A stretch of DNA of 29,887 nucleotides from an uncultured Lachnospiraceae bacterium (GTDB lineage Bacteria; Bacillota; Clostridia; Lachnospirales; Lachnospiraceae), in contig CAJTPO010000055.1 of NCBI GenBank assembly GCA_910578115.1, forward strand, positions 1 through 29,887. The letters are read 5' to 3'. A model generated the notes under the pieces. It searched no databases. It was not told the origin of the DNA and saw nothing but the letters and a program-made list of their open reading frames with translations. The position numbers and the translations under genes are program-made. Within the stretch, counting starts at the first letter, position 1. Each line of letters begins with the position of its first letter. Below, one piece after another: positions 7,621 to 15,493 of this stretch.

Positions 7621-9078
7621 TCATATTATGAAGGAAAAATATGCCGGAATCATGATGACCACCATCACGATACATAACATCATCATCATTGGCAGAAGCA
7701 GTTTCGTGCCCGCTTCCTCCCCCAGCTTCTTAGCCAGGTTCTTTCTCTCCGCGAAGGCATTATCCGCCTCCTGCCGCAATACCCGGAGAAGGTCATTGCT
7801 GCCTTTCCTCAGATTCTGCGACAGCAGCGTACATAACTTCATATAAGCCTGTACCTGACACCGTTTCCCAAAGTGTGCATACGCCTCCCTCTCCGACCTG
7901 CCGCTCTGCAGTTCATAGCACATCATCAGTATTTCTTCATACACATACCGCTTTCTCTCACTCCGCCGTTTCCTGTAATCCTCTCCCATCTTGAAGAATG
8001 CGTTCCTGATCGTCATACCGGCCCCCATATACAGCGCCAGTTTGTTTACGATCTCCGGATAATCCAGCAGCAGCTCCTTTCTGCGGTTTTCCAACAGCCT
8101 GTCCGGTTCCCTGCTTCTTACCCAGAACAAAAACACTGCAACGGACAACGCTAACAGCAAAAGATACCCGCTGCCGTCCTCTATGATCTCCCGCCAGACA
8201 ATAGGCATGGAATCCACCTTATCCGGCAGGATCATTTTATCCGTGGTACCCGTATATTCTTCCTGCAGATGCAGCAGTTCCTCGATCCGCCTGCGCAGCA
8301 GTTCCTGTTTCGTATACAGCTTCGGATTCACACGCACATACATTTGATAATCCCAGGCCAGCTTTTCATACTGGAAATGGGCTGTCAACGTCACCACAGT
8401 CCCTTCCTTCAGCTCTTCATTCGTCACCGTTCCGTCCGTATCTACGATAGAATAACTGTCGCTTTCCCACGATATGGTGAATGGATATCCTTCCAGCTGC
8501 GTCACAAGATCCAAATGCGTACGCACGTCCTCAAGACTGTCATTCTCTCCTCGAATCACTTTCGGAATGAGTCTTACGGCCTGGGCGTATAACGCCTCCG
8601 CCTCTTTTGTCGTATACTTTCTCTCACCCACAACATAAGCAAAAATCTCCTCTTCCTTCCCCTCTACCCGTGCCGACAACGACACCGGCACTTCACCCTC
8701 TCCGAAATTATTCCGGTTAAGATAACTCCCCTCTTTCAGCAATGGGCTGCTGTGTGCGGCGGTCCATACACCCAGGCAGATCATCCCTCCCAGGAAGCCG
8801 ATTCTAAGCAGCAGACTGTACAGAGACACATAGTGATCCCGTATCTGTGTCTGCACCGCCACTTCCGGCTGTAAAATCTTCAACTTACTTCCCAACTGCC
8901 GCCGGTACAGATCTCTCTGCCAGTTTCGTTTCCTCCCGGCTCTGCGCTGTTGACGGCTCTGTCCCCTGCGCCAGAAATACATTGCCATCCTCTGGAAAGG
9001 GCCTTTTCCCTCTTCCTTCCACGACAATATCCACAGCATCAGATAACCGCACAGAACTGCCGCATATAGATAAATCAT
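7621..9078 (-). CDS. tadC: TadC-like type II secretion F protein with extracytoplasmic insert
   Basis: 485 residues, against roughly 300 for ordinary TadC. Order: TM (1-19), basic cytoplasmic stretch, TM (85-107), an outside segment of about 190 residues, TM (303-321), the T2SSF/GspF core ('LALYMGAGMTIRNAFFKMG' to 'GEEAGTKLLLPMMMML'), and a final TM (460-485). The outside segment has 'YPFTISWESDSYSIVDTDGTVTNEELKEGTVVTLTAHF' spread over about 197-235, like the small atrophied bacterial Ig-like domains of surface proteins. TadC works with TadB as the inner-membrane platform for pilus assembly. The ATG at 9078 has GGAGGAGAAT directly before it; the longer frame to 9114 would overlap less sensibly. 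Confidence 0.8.
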   Translation of the reverse strand: MIYLYAAVLCGYLMLWILSWKEEGKGPFQRMAMYFWRRGQSRQQRRAGRKRNWQRDLYRRQLGSKLKILQPEVAVQTQIRDHYVSLYSLLLRIGFLGGMICLGVWTAAHSSPLLKEGSYLNRNNFGEGEVPVSLSARVEGKEEEIFAYVVGERKYTTKEAEALYAQAVRLIPKVIRGENDSLEDVRTHLDLVTQLEGYPFTISWESDSYSIVDTDGTVTNEELKEGTVVTLTAHFQYEKLAWDYQMYVRVNPKLYTKQELLRRRIEELLHLQEEYTGTTDKMILPDKVDSMPIVWREIIEDGSGYLLLLALSVAVFLFWVRSREPDRLLENRRKELLLDYPEIVNKLALYMGAGMTIRNAFFKMGEDYRKRRSERKRYVYEEILMMCYELQSGRSEREAYAHFGKRCQVQAYMKLCTLLSQNLRKGSNDLLRVLRQEADNAFAERKNLAKKLGEEAGTKLLLPMMMMLCIVMVVIMIPAYFSFII

Positions 9079-9123
9079 ATTCTCCTCCTGTTTCTCTGAA
9101 ACACTCTCCAACAATCAACTGCT

Positions 9124-9882
9124 CTACACCTCAATCTCCACGATTCGTCTCGACAGCCGATACGCCGCCCCGTAGACTCCCAGGCACACCGTCATGACGA
9201 CAATGCCGGCCAGATTGTGATACAATACATCAAAAAATCCTCTGGAAGTAGAGCTGACATAAAACAGGATCAGAAACGGTACCGCATTCATGATCTTCTG
9301 CTCCAGTTTCCTGGCGCTGACCATCAGCTGGATCTCTCTGTCCGTCTCCATTTTCTGCTCGATAACCGATGCCGTCTTCGCCAGAATATCCGTCATATTT
9401 CCTCCGCTTCTTTTTGCAATATAGAACACGTCTGCAAACTGCATGATATCCGGCTCATGACTCCGCTGTCCCAACTCATACAGCAGCTTTTCCAATACCA
9501 TATTGTTGTCAAGGCCCACCATGATGTGTTTGATCTCCACACAGATCAGCCCCTTCGCTCCGTACAGCATTTCCATATCCCGATAAGATTCCCGAAATGC
9601 ATTTTCAATCGAATAGCCCGCTCTCTGGTTCGCTGCCACGGAGAGGATCATGTCCTTAAACTGCATTCCCAGCTCCTGTCGTCTCCTTTTCGCAAGTTCC
9701 ATCTTCTTATCCTTCAGGAACAGGAACAACAGAGGAATCAGTCCCAGACAGGCAATCCAGGAGCGATAGAAGAAATATCCGATCATCGCCACCATCGCAG
9801 TGCCTTCCAAAAAGTACAAAGCGCCTTCCTTCCCCTGCAGATGATATTCACCGTAATCCGGCAGCCTGTAATTTTTCGACAT
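9124..9882 (-). CDS. tadB: TadB-like type II secretion F protein
   Basis: 252 residues with two TM segments near the start (about 23-56), a cytoplasmic T2SSF helical core ('FKDMILSVAANQRAGYSIENAFRE' to 'ADVFYIAKRSGGNMTDILAKTASVI'), and two C-terminal TM segments. This is the TadB layout; TadB and TadC form the membrane platform on which the TadA ATPase acts. The ATG at 9882 follows AAAGGAG at about nine bases and lies 35 bp inside the TadA gene, so the two are coupled. Ends 45 bp before the TadC start. Confidence 0.85.
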   Translation of the reverse strand: MSKNYRLPDYGEYHLQGKEGALYFLEGTAMVAMIGYFFYRSWIACLGLIPLLFLFLKDKKMELAKRRRQELGMQFKDMILSVAANQRAGYSIENAFRESYRDMEMLYGAKGLICVEIKHIMVGLDNNMVLEKLLYELGQRSHEPDIMQFADVFYIAKRSGGNMTDILAKTASVIEQKMETDREIQLMVSARKLEQKIMNAVPFLILFYVSSTSRGFFDVLYHNLAGIVVMTVCLGVYGAAYRLSRRIVEIEV

Positions 9883-11068
9883 AAGACAGTTCTCCTTTCT
9901 TCTGCAGTTCTCCCATGACTCTGCCTTCTATATCCTCACCCCTCTCCACAAACTGGAATAATGTCCTTAGCGCGATCCTGTCATTTTCATACCCCAGCAC
10001 TTCTGCGATCTCCAGCACCTTCCGTGACTTATCGCGCAGCCGTCCCAAATGAACAATGATATCCAATCCGGAAGCAATCTGCTGCCTGATCGCCGTAAGC
10101 GGAATCTCCATACCCATCAGAATCATATTTTCCAAGCGGCTCAACATATCCCCGGCGCTGTTGGCATGTCCCGTTGACATGGAACCGTCATGCCCGGTAT
10201 TCAGACACTGCATCATATCAAATGCTTCCCCGCCTCTGACCTCTCCCACAATGATCCGATCCGGTCTCATGCGAAGGCTTGTTTTGATCAAATCCCTGAT
10301 GCTTATCTCACTGCATCCTTCCACGTTGGCATTTCTCTTTTCCATGCGGACCAGATTCGGCAGCCCCAGTATCTGCAGCTCCGCGCTGTCCTCTATCGTA
10401 ATGATCCGTTCTTCTGTCGGAATGTAACAGGACAACGCATTTAAAAAGGTCGTCTTGCCGGATCCCGTGCCGCCGCTGATCATAATGTTATATTTCGCCC
10501 GCACAAGCTTCTGCAGCCACTCGCATACTTCCCGTGTTATGGAGCCATACGCGATCAGATCTTCCATCATAACAGGCTTATCCGGAAATCGACGGATCGT
10601 GACGATCGGGCCGTTCAATGCCACCGGATTTAAGACCACATTGACGCGTGCTCCACCCCGCAGCCTTGCATCCACGATCGGAGAGGCTTCGTTGACCACT
10701 CTGTTACAATCCGCCACGATCTGCTGTATCACATTGTGCAGCTGCTCCTGACTCTCAAATCGAAGCTCACTCCGATACAGCCGGCCGGCCCGTTCAACAA
10801 AAATGTGCTCCGGCCCGTTGATCATAATCTCCGTAATATGAGCATCATCCACCAGATCCTGCAGTACATCCAGTTTGCGGATCGCATGGAATAACTCCCG
10901 TCTAAGCTGTTCCCGCTCCGCCAAACCAAGCGGGGCCGCCTTACTCTCCCGTGTCAGCATATCATCGATCAGATCCTGTATCTCTTCGTCTGATTTCTCT
11001 GTGGCGTAATCGATGCTTTCTACCAGCTTTTCCCGCAGTCTCCTCTTTCGTTCTTCCCTACTTTCCAT
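9848..11068 (-). CDS. tadA: TadA/CpaF-family pilus assembly ATPase
   Basis: 406 residues. Walker A GGTGSGKTT (199-207), Walker B-type 'RIIVGEVRGGE' (about 271-281), Asp box 'ITIEDSAELQI', and the His-box region 'LNTGHDGSMSTGHANS'. The N-terminal all-helical part and the 'ITEIMINGPEHIFVER' strand are typical of the CpaF subgroup. It powers Flp pilin assembly from the cytoplasmic side of the membrane. It overlaps TadZ by 11 bp upstream and TadB by 35 bp downstream, so it is firmly in the operon. All catalytic motifs look intact. Confidence 0.92.
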   Translation of the reverse strand: MESREERKRRLREKLVESIDYATEKSDEEIQDLIDDMLTRESKAAPLGLAEREQLRRELFHAIRKLDVLQDLVDDAHITEIMINGPEHIFVERAGRLYRSELRFESQEQLHNVIQQIVADCNRVVNEASPIVDARLRGGARVNVVLNPVALNGPIVTIRRFPDKPVMMEDLIAYGSITREVCEWLQKLVRAKYNIMISGGTGSGKTTFLNALSCYIPTEERIITIEDSAELQILGLPNLVRMEKRNANVEGCSEISIRDLIKTSLRMRPDRIIVGEVRGGEAFDMMQCLNTGHDGSMSTGHANSAGDMLSRLENMILMGMEIPLTAIRQQIASGLDIIVHLGRLRDKSRKVLEIAEVLGYENDRIALRTLFQFVERGEDIEGRVMGELQKKGELSYVEKLQAAGLR

Positions 11069-12119
11069 GCAAGTCCTCTCTGATGATCGCCTTCACATAT
11101 CCCGCCAGTTCTCCATGCGTCATTAATTCCAGATTCACCGGCACCTCCTTAAAAACCGGAAACCTGCATTTCACAGTCTTATCCGCAATCTCTTCCAGTT
11201 CATAAAATTTCAATATCTGTTCATACTGGTTCAACTTGGCCACCGCAAAACTGTCTTCCCGGGTGATGGTGTAAATCTTATAACACTCCCGCAACAGATC
11301 AAACAGCCCGCTCATCCCGTCATCCAGATCCAGAATGATATATTCATACTGTCCGATCTGCGCAATCTTCCTGCACAGTTCCAGCCACTGTCCGCCGTCA
11401 GTCTCCCACAGCTCTGTCTGCGACTGCATGGGCGGTATATAATCCAACCCATTGATATTCTGTATGATCGTGGGCAGATGCAGTGCCAGTTTCTCCTTAT
11501 CACAGCGGAAATAATACATCACGTCAGTCACATCCGTCAGGAATTCCCGCCCCAGCATCTGGCTAAACCCTGAATAACTCTCAAAATTGAAATACAACAC
11601 TCTCTGTTCCCTGGCCAGTATCTGCCCCATTGTCAGTGCAAATGACGTCTGCAGGCAGCGTTTGACCGGCGAATAAATACCAATCAGCTTCACATCCGTC
11701 TGTACCTGTGTCCCTGCTTCCTGCCAGTCTGTCAGTCCCTTCGCCGATTCCACAAGTATGGACACGATTTTTTCCGGGCTCTGGAATTTATTGATATACA
11801 ACGCCGAATTCTCGCTTAACTGTACCTCATTATTCTGCGTTTCACTTTCCTGCATATCCCTTTCCCGAATATCGTTTTCCTGCAGCACAAACATCTGCAC
11901 CACCTGCCGTTTGACATACTCCATGTGCAGCAGCTCCAGCGCACTTTCGGCAATCAGCAGAATTGCTATCTCTTCCTGCTCCATAAATCTCTCCAGTTCC
12001 TCCACCCTGGTAAATAAATGCAATGCATACGAAACTCTGATCTTCTCCAGCATATATTCCGCCAATCTGAGGGCATATGCCTCTTCCAAATCGCAGATTG
12101 CAAAAATCTTCTGCTTCAA
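11058..12119 (-). CDS. tadZ: TadZ/CpaE-like protein with degenerate P-loop
   Basis: 353 residues. The N-terminal 120 residues or so resemble the atypical receiver domain of TadZ/CpaE. The remainder is a MinD/ParA-type fold: strand-loop 'KLIGIYSPVKRCLQTSFALTMG' (144-165), 'RVLYFNFESYSGF', and 'YIILDLDDGMSG' as the switch/Walker B region. At the P-loop the invariant GK(T/S) is Leu-Gln-Thr (156-158), so ATP hydrolysis is doubtful, although Lys153 could substitute. TadZ usually positions the pilus machine at the cell pole. The start is TTG at 12119, preceded by AGGAGG at seven bases; the stop of the upstream peptidase overlaps it by four bases. Overlaps TadA by 11 bp. Confidence 0.8.
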   Translation of the reverse strand: MKQKIFAICDLEEAYALRLAEYMLEKIRVSYALHLFTRVEELERFMEQEEIAILLIAESALELLHMEYVKRQVVQMFVLQENDIRERDMQESETQNNEVQLSENSALYINKFQSPEKIVSILVESAKGLTDWQEAGTQVQTDVKLIGIYSPVKRCLQTSFALTMGQILAREQRVLYFNFESYSGFSQMLGREFLTDVTDVMYYFRCDKEKLALHLPTIIQNINGLDYIPPMQSQTELWETDGGQWLELCRKIAQIGQYEYIILDLDDGMSGLFDLLRECYKIYTITREDSFAVAKLNQYEQILKFYELEEIADKTVKCRFPVFKEVPVNLELMTHGELAGYVKAIIREDLHGK

Positions 12120-12679
12120 ATTAATCCTCCTATCCCAAGCGCTGTCCCTAATAAGATCGGAATTGTAAAATGTATCTTATTCCTTTGGTACAACCCCCGC
12201 TCCTTTTCCAGATCTTCTCCGTATAACTTCCAATGTCCGCTCCTTATTACCTCCGACACATAGGCTGACAGACAGACCATTCTTTCTCTTCCATTACCTT
12301 CCATAAACAGTTTGACCGCGGACATCACTGCCCCGATTATAAAGGATGCCGCAAGTACTGCCAGGAACTCCTTTATCGTCAGAAAGCAGCCCGTCATGAC
12401 AAGCACCTTGATGTCACCGGCCCCCAGTCCTCCAATCTTAAACAGGGGATACATGAGCAGAAATGCAAGAAGCATAGAAAGAAACGAAGAACGCAGACCC
12501 GGGCCACACCACTGACTGCCGTACAACCCAATCATAATACCGGTCACAAGAAAACCGTTAGGTATACGATCCGTTTTAAGATCTGCCGCCGCTGCGAGCA
12601 GCAGTAAAAGAAGTAATAAAGATTGATAATAACTCAGTCCAATAAAAACACCTCCCTGACATAATCTAACCTGACTCAA
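12116..12679 (-). CDS. tadV: CpaA/TadV-like A24 prepilin peptidase, first gene of the tad operon
   Basis: 187 residues as given, with about five or six TM segments. The two aspartate motifs are 'AAADLKTDRIPN' and 'GGLGAGDIKVL' (GxGD), exactly as in CpaA/TadV-type leader peptidases. It removes the Flp prepilin leader and possibly methylates the new N-terminus. The start is uncertain: the TTG at 12679 has no ribosome binding site, while a strong GGGAGG lies seven bases before an in-frame ATT at 12643, just before the first TM segment. No in-frame ATG or GTG lies near. It is the first gene after the tad promoter, and its stop overlaps the TadZ start. Confidence 0.85.
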   Translation of the reverse strand: MSQVRLCQGGVFIGLSYYQSLLLLLLLLAAAADLKTDRIPNGFLVTGIMIGLYGSQWCGPGLRSSFLSMLLAFLLMYPLFKIGGLGAGDIKVLVMTGCFLTIKEFLAVLAASFIIGAVMSAVKLFMEGNGRERMVCLSAYVSEVIRSGHWKLYGEDLEKERGLYQRNKIHFTIPILLGTALGIGGLI

Positions 12680-12723
12680 TGAAATATATGGGATGAATCT
12701 CCCGATGCCTCTGCGGCAATAGA

Positions 12724-12740
12724 GTGAAGCTTTGCTTCAC
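12724..12740 (-). other. Hairpin in the tad operon leader
   Basis: GTGAAGC and GCTTCAC form a perfect 7-bp stem with a three-base loop, inside the roughly 80-nt untranslated leader between the tad promoter and the first gene. No T-tract follows, so it is not a plain terminator. A role in mRNA stability or regulation is possible but not shown. Confidence 0.5.
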
Positions 12741-12766
12741 ATAGAATTTCCTGAGCTGTGAATTGA

Positions 12767-12795
12767 ATTATACTCACATATGAACTACTTGTCCA
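12767..12795 (-). promoter_or_regulatory. Sigma-A promoter of the tad operon
   Basis: On the minus strand TGGACA (12795-12790) is followed after exactly 17 bp by TATAAT (12772-12767). Only one base differs from the consensus pair. It would start transcription near 12760, giving a leader of about 80-120 nt to the first tad gene. It is the only good promoter seen before the operon. Confidence 0.75.
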
Positions 12796-12802
12796 GTTAT
12801 AT

Positions 12803-12829
12803 TTTGCACAAAAAGTAATTTTGTGCAAA
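12803..12829. promoter_or_regulatory. Perfect 11-bp inverted repeat upstream of the tad promoter
   Basis: TTTGCACAAAA (12803-12813), five-base spacer, TTTTGTGCAAA (12819-12829). It lies two bases after the bofA stop and seven bases before the -35 of the tad promoter, so the dyad centre is near -56. The symmetric AT-flanked form suits a dimeric regulator binding site; it could also serve as a weak terminator of bofA, but no T-tract follows. Confidence 0.55.
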
Positions 12830-12831
12830 TA

Positions 12832-13104
12832 CTACAACATTTTGAAAAAATGAATCCCGTAAAGTACCACAACCCCCGGAAATCCAAGGAATCCGGATGT
12901 CAAAACCGTCAGCGGATTGATACCCACCGCAAAAGATAACTGCTGTGATTCTAAAAAGTAATTCACAAAATAAATGCCTGCTGTCCCCATCACTGCACGC
13001 AGGATAAAATTGACCAGCCACTCCACCTTCCTGCCAAGTGCCCCAATGATCAACACGATCAGACACACTCCTGATATCGCCAGTATTCCATTCATATTCT
13101 GCAT
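12832..13104 (-). CDS. bofA: BofA-like pro-sigma-K processing inhibitor
   Basis: 90 residues with two or three hydrophobic segments. The C-terminal pattern 'GTAGIYFVNYFLESQQLSFAVGINPLTVLTSGFLGFPGVVVLYGI' (within 36-84) matches the BofA family: Asn in the first helix, GIN before a turn, and LG-PGV near the end. In Bacillus, BofA holds the SpoIVFB protease inactive in the outer forespore membrane; many clostridia keep BofA without the full sigma-K pathway. The ATG at 13104 has GGGAG five bases upstream; an upstream ATG in frame (13191) lacks a site. It is divergent from a YaaL-like gene, its usual neighbour in Firmicutes. Confidence 0.85.
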   Translation of the reverse strand: MQNMNGILAISGVCLIVLIIGALGRKVEWLVNFILRAVMGTAGIYFVNYFLESQQLSFAVGINPLTVLTSGFLGFPGVVVLYGIHFFKML

Positions 13105-13291
13105 TCCGTCTCCCGTCCTTTCTGCTCCCTGGTGGTTCTTAATGTTATATATGCATGGCATGTTCTGGAAATTACATGAATATTTTTCCAATTATTACCT
13201 ATACTTTAGTAAAGGCAGGTTCATACGACACGCACACCTCTAACGTGGCAACATAAAAATTTCACTGTTAACAGAAAGGCAGGATATCCCC

Positions 13292-13582
13292 ATGAGAGTA
13301 CTCTTTCGTCAACCACCATCTATTCCGGCAGACAGTAATTCGATCGTCGACGATCATCGAATGACCCTCCAGGAAGAACTGGCACAGTCCCGTTTTGCGC
13401 TGGAGATCGCTTACTCAAATTTCGATAATGTAACCGACCCGGATCTGATCGACTGTTACATCTATGAAGTAAACGCTGTTTTAAAACGTTACAAATACTT
13501 ATTGGAACAGGCCGCCGCCATGGAACTGGTACCCGAACACAAACAAGGAGAAATGTACCGCTCGCTGACACTGTTTTCATAA
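13292..13582 (+). CDS. YaaL/DUF2508-like protein
   Basis: 96 residues. The core 'LQEELAQSRFALEIAYSNFDNVTDPDLIDCYIYEVNAVLKRYKYLLEQA' (26-75) fits DUF2508: a helical pair around an FDxVxDPxLID turn. The family has no known biochemical role. In Bacillus yaaL is directly upstream of bofA; here the two are neighbours but divergent, which supports both calls. AGAAAGGCAGG lies before the ATG, with a longish spacing. It is the only protein gene in the window on the plus strand. Confidence 0.8.
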   Translation: MRVLFRQPPSIPADSNSIVDDHRMTLQEELAQSRFALEIAYSNFDNVTDPDLIDCYIYEVNAVLKRYKYLLEQAAAMELVPEHKQGEMYRSLTLFS

Positions 13583-13583
13583 T

Positions 13584-13626
13584 TAAAAAAATCCCGGAAA
13601 TGCCATTCCTGTGGCACTTCCGGGAT
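13584..13626. terminator. Bidirectional terminator between yaaL-like gene and fliS
   Basis: ATCCCGGAA.TGCCA (13591-13605) pairs with TGGCA.TTCCGGGAT (13612-13626), a 14-bp stem with one mismatch and a six-base loop. Seven A residues at 13584-13590 give a U-tract for minus-strand transcripts (end of the flagellin-fliS unit). The plus-strand side (TCCCTTATTCTT) is weaker but may end the yaaL-like transcript. Confidence 0.85.
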
Positions 13627-13661
13627 TCCCTTATTCTTCCTGTATCATACGCCTGCACAGA

Positions 13662-14138
13662 TCACACACAAAACCCTCTGTTTGCTGACGGGTCTGCCAC
13701 ATTCTCCAGCAGGGTATTCCTTCCATAAGTCATCCCCGCGTAAACCGTCTGTGCATTGCCCATGACAGGACCTGACCTGTCCTGGTCCTCGATCTGCCGA
13801 TACGCTTTCTGCAGCTCTCCAATCACCGAACGAACATGCTCCAGATTCTCCCTGTCAAAATGCGCGGAAGCCTTCACCAGCTCTCTGTTCACATAGAGAT
13901 AGAGCTGCAGCAGATTCTGCGCCAGTTCATATTCAAGATGCAGGGAGGATGTCAACTCATTCATACAGCCGCGGATCCTGCGCACCGCCCCCTTAAATGC
14001 AGCCTTATCACCTGCCGTCAGCGCTTCCTCAGCCTCATCAACATACAAAAGCACCATCTCATAAAGAATCGTAATCAACTGCGTCTTATTCGCCTGCGTG
14101 ATCCTCAAAGTAAATTCCTGTTTCAATTCTCTGGTCAT
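13662..14138 (-). CDS. fliS: FliS-like flagellar export chaperone
   Basis: 158 residues, slightly longer than the usual 125-135. The helical core 'TQLITILYEMVLLYVDEAEEALTAGDKAAFKGAVRRIRGCMNELTSSLHLEYELAQNLLQLYLYVNRELVKA' follows the FliS pattern (Y-hydrophobic start, two long helices, 'LY.Y..R.L..A'). FliS binds the C-terminus of flagellin in the cytoplasm and delivers it to the export gate. The tail after about residue 120 is not conserved in the family. AAGGGG lies about eight bases before the ATG. It is 150 bp downstream of the 392-residue flagellin and ends before a strong terminator. Confidence 0.8.
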   Translation of the reverse strand: MTRELKQEFTLRITQANKTQLITILYEMVLLYVDEAEEALTAGDKAAFKGAVRRIRGCMNELTSSLHLEYELAQNLLQLYLYVNRELVKASAHFDRENLEHVRSVIGELQKAYRQIEDQDRSGPVMGNAQTVYAGMTYGRNTLLENVADPSANRGFCV

Positions 14139-14290
14139 ACCATAACCCCTTCTTGCTTTGCTGCTCTATACGTAATACAGTCTTTCCACTTTTCTTCCGG
14201 CTCACTGCTCTGGAAGAATGCTTCCTCCTGAGATGACTTAGATCTACTCAGGTCATGTTCTTTATGATCCTGGCAGATCTTCATCTCTTA

Positions 14291-15469
14291 TTATTGGAGT
14301 AACTGCAACACCTGAGACGGTCTCTCATTCGCCTGCGCCAGCATGGACACAGACGCCTGTGAAATCACCTGCTCCGTCGTATAATTGGTCATCTCTTCCG
14401 CCATATCCACGTCCATGATACGCGAATAGGAAGCCGTCATATTCTCCTTCGTAATATCCAGACTGCTGATCGTATGCTCCAATCGATTCTGGTAAGCTCC
14501 AAGACGACTTCTGACATCGGAAGTATACTTGATCGCCCCTTTGATCTCCGTGATCGCATCGCTGCTGCTTTCCTTCGTCGTCACTTCCGTCTGTTCGATA
14601 CCCAGGTGACTCAGGGAGATCGTCGGAATACGAATATCCAGCTGCTGGCCTTCGTTAGCACCAATCTGTGTATCCATTGCTCCGACCCCTGTGAGATCGA
14701 TCTTCAAGGTCATCGCATTTCCGTTTTCATCCTTGGGAATACAGTCTACAGGATTGTATCCCGTAATGTTGCCGTTTGCATCCGTCACCGGATCCGGCTT
14801 AACCGAGAGTGTCAGCTCAAAATTCTGGCCCGCCTTGATCGTTATTTTATCCTGTCCCACTTCCGTGATCTCCGCTCCCTTCGGAAATTCCGGTCCCGGC
14901 TGGAACGAAGCCTTCGTCTGATCCAGATCTATCGTCCCGTCATCATTATAGACAACTTCCAACGCATTGATCGTATATTCCTTCGTCAGCGCTTCATCTA
15001 CATAATAATCCACATTGACCGTCTGGCTGTTCGTATATCCTTTCAAATCGAAACTGCCATCCAAAAGCGGCTGTCCGTTAAATTCCGTATCATTGGCGAT
15101 TCTGGTCACTTCTTCCTTCAGCTGTTTCAGCTCCTGATTCAGCGTATCCCTGTCCACTGAGGTCAGCGTCCCTGTCGCCCCTTTAACTGCCAGCTCATTC
15201 ATTCTCTGCAGCATATCATGCACTTCCGACAAAGCGCCGTCCGCCGTCTCAATAATGGAAATACCGTTATTTGCACTCTGTGTCGCCACAGACACACCTT
15301 CAATCTGCGCATTCATCCTGCGTCCGATGGCATACCCGGACGGGTTCTCCTTAGCCGCCGTAACTTTTAAGCCGGACGATAATCTTTTCAGGGAAGTGGT
15401 CAGCCTCTGATCCGATTTATTCAATGCGTAGTTGGCGCGCATCGCCGCCGCGTTATAACTGATCTTCAT
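14291..15469 (-). CDS. Flagellin (392 residues)
   Basis: Both conserved flagellin ends are present. N-terminal D0/D1: 'NYALNKSDQRLTTSLKRLSSGLKVTAAKENPSGYAIGRRM' and 'ALSEVHDMLQRMNELAVKGATGT'. C-terminal D1/D0: 'RSRLGAYQNRLEHTISSL' to 'SMLAQANERPSQVLQLLQ'. The central part (about 145-290) is a variable domain with one cysteine (in 'VDCIPKDENG'). It is the filament subunit, exported through the flagellar system and chaperoned by FliS encoded downstream. A clear AGGAGG lies nine bases before the ATG. The gap to the DUF6240 gene is 24 bp, so they are probably co-transcribed. Confidence 0.93.
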   Translation of the reverse strand: MKISYNAAAMRANYALNKSDQRLTTSLKRLSSGLKVTAAKENPSGYAIGRRMNAQIEGVSVATQSANNGISIIETADGALSEVHDMLQRMNELAVKGATGTLTSVDRDTLNQELKQLKEEVTRIANDTEFNGQPLLDGSFDLKGYTNSQTVNVDYYVDEALTKEYTINALEVVYNDDGTIDLDQTKASFQPGPEFPKGAEITEVGQDKITIKAGQNFELTLSVKPDPVTDANGNITGYNPVDCIPKDENGNAMTLKIDLTGVGAMDTQIGANEGQQLDIRIPTISLSHLGIEQTEVTTKESSSDAITEIKGAIKYTSDVRSRLGAYQNRLEHTISSLDITKENMTASYSRIMDVDMAEEMTNYTTEQVISQASVSMLAQANERPSQVLQLLQ

Positions 15470-15493
15470 AATTAAATTCCTCCTGTTATGCTG

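Noticed and set aside
12690..12760. Possible c-di-GMP riboswitch in the tad leader (GGAAA and GCAAAGC motifs)
   Set aside because: The two motifs occur, but the GCAAAGC falls inside a simple hairpin and the P1b/P2 arms of the c-di-GMP-I class cannot be drawn.
13105..13291. Sigma-E type promoter for bofA (TTCATGT ... CATGCATA)
   Set aside because: Spacing of 16 and several mismatches make it too weak to list.
14227..14252. CCTGAG/CTCAGG dyad between flagellin and fliS as a terminator
   Set aside because: Six-pair stem with a 14-base loop and no T-tract on the minus strand.
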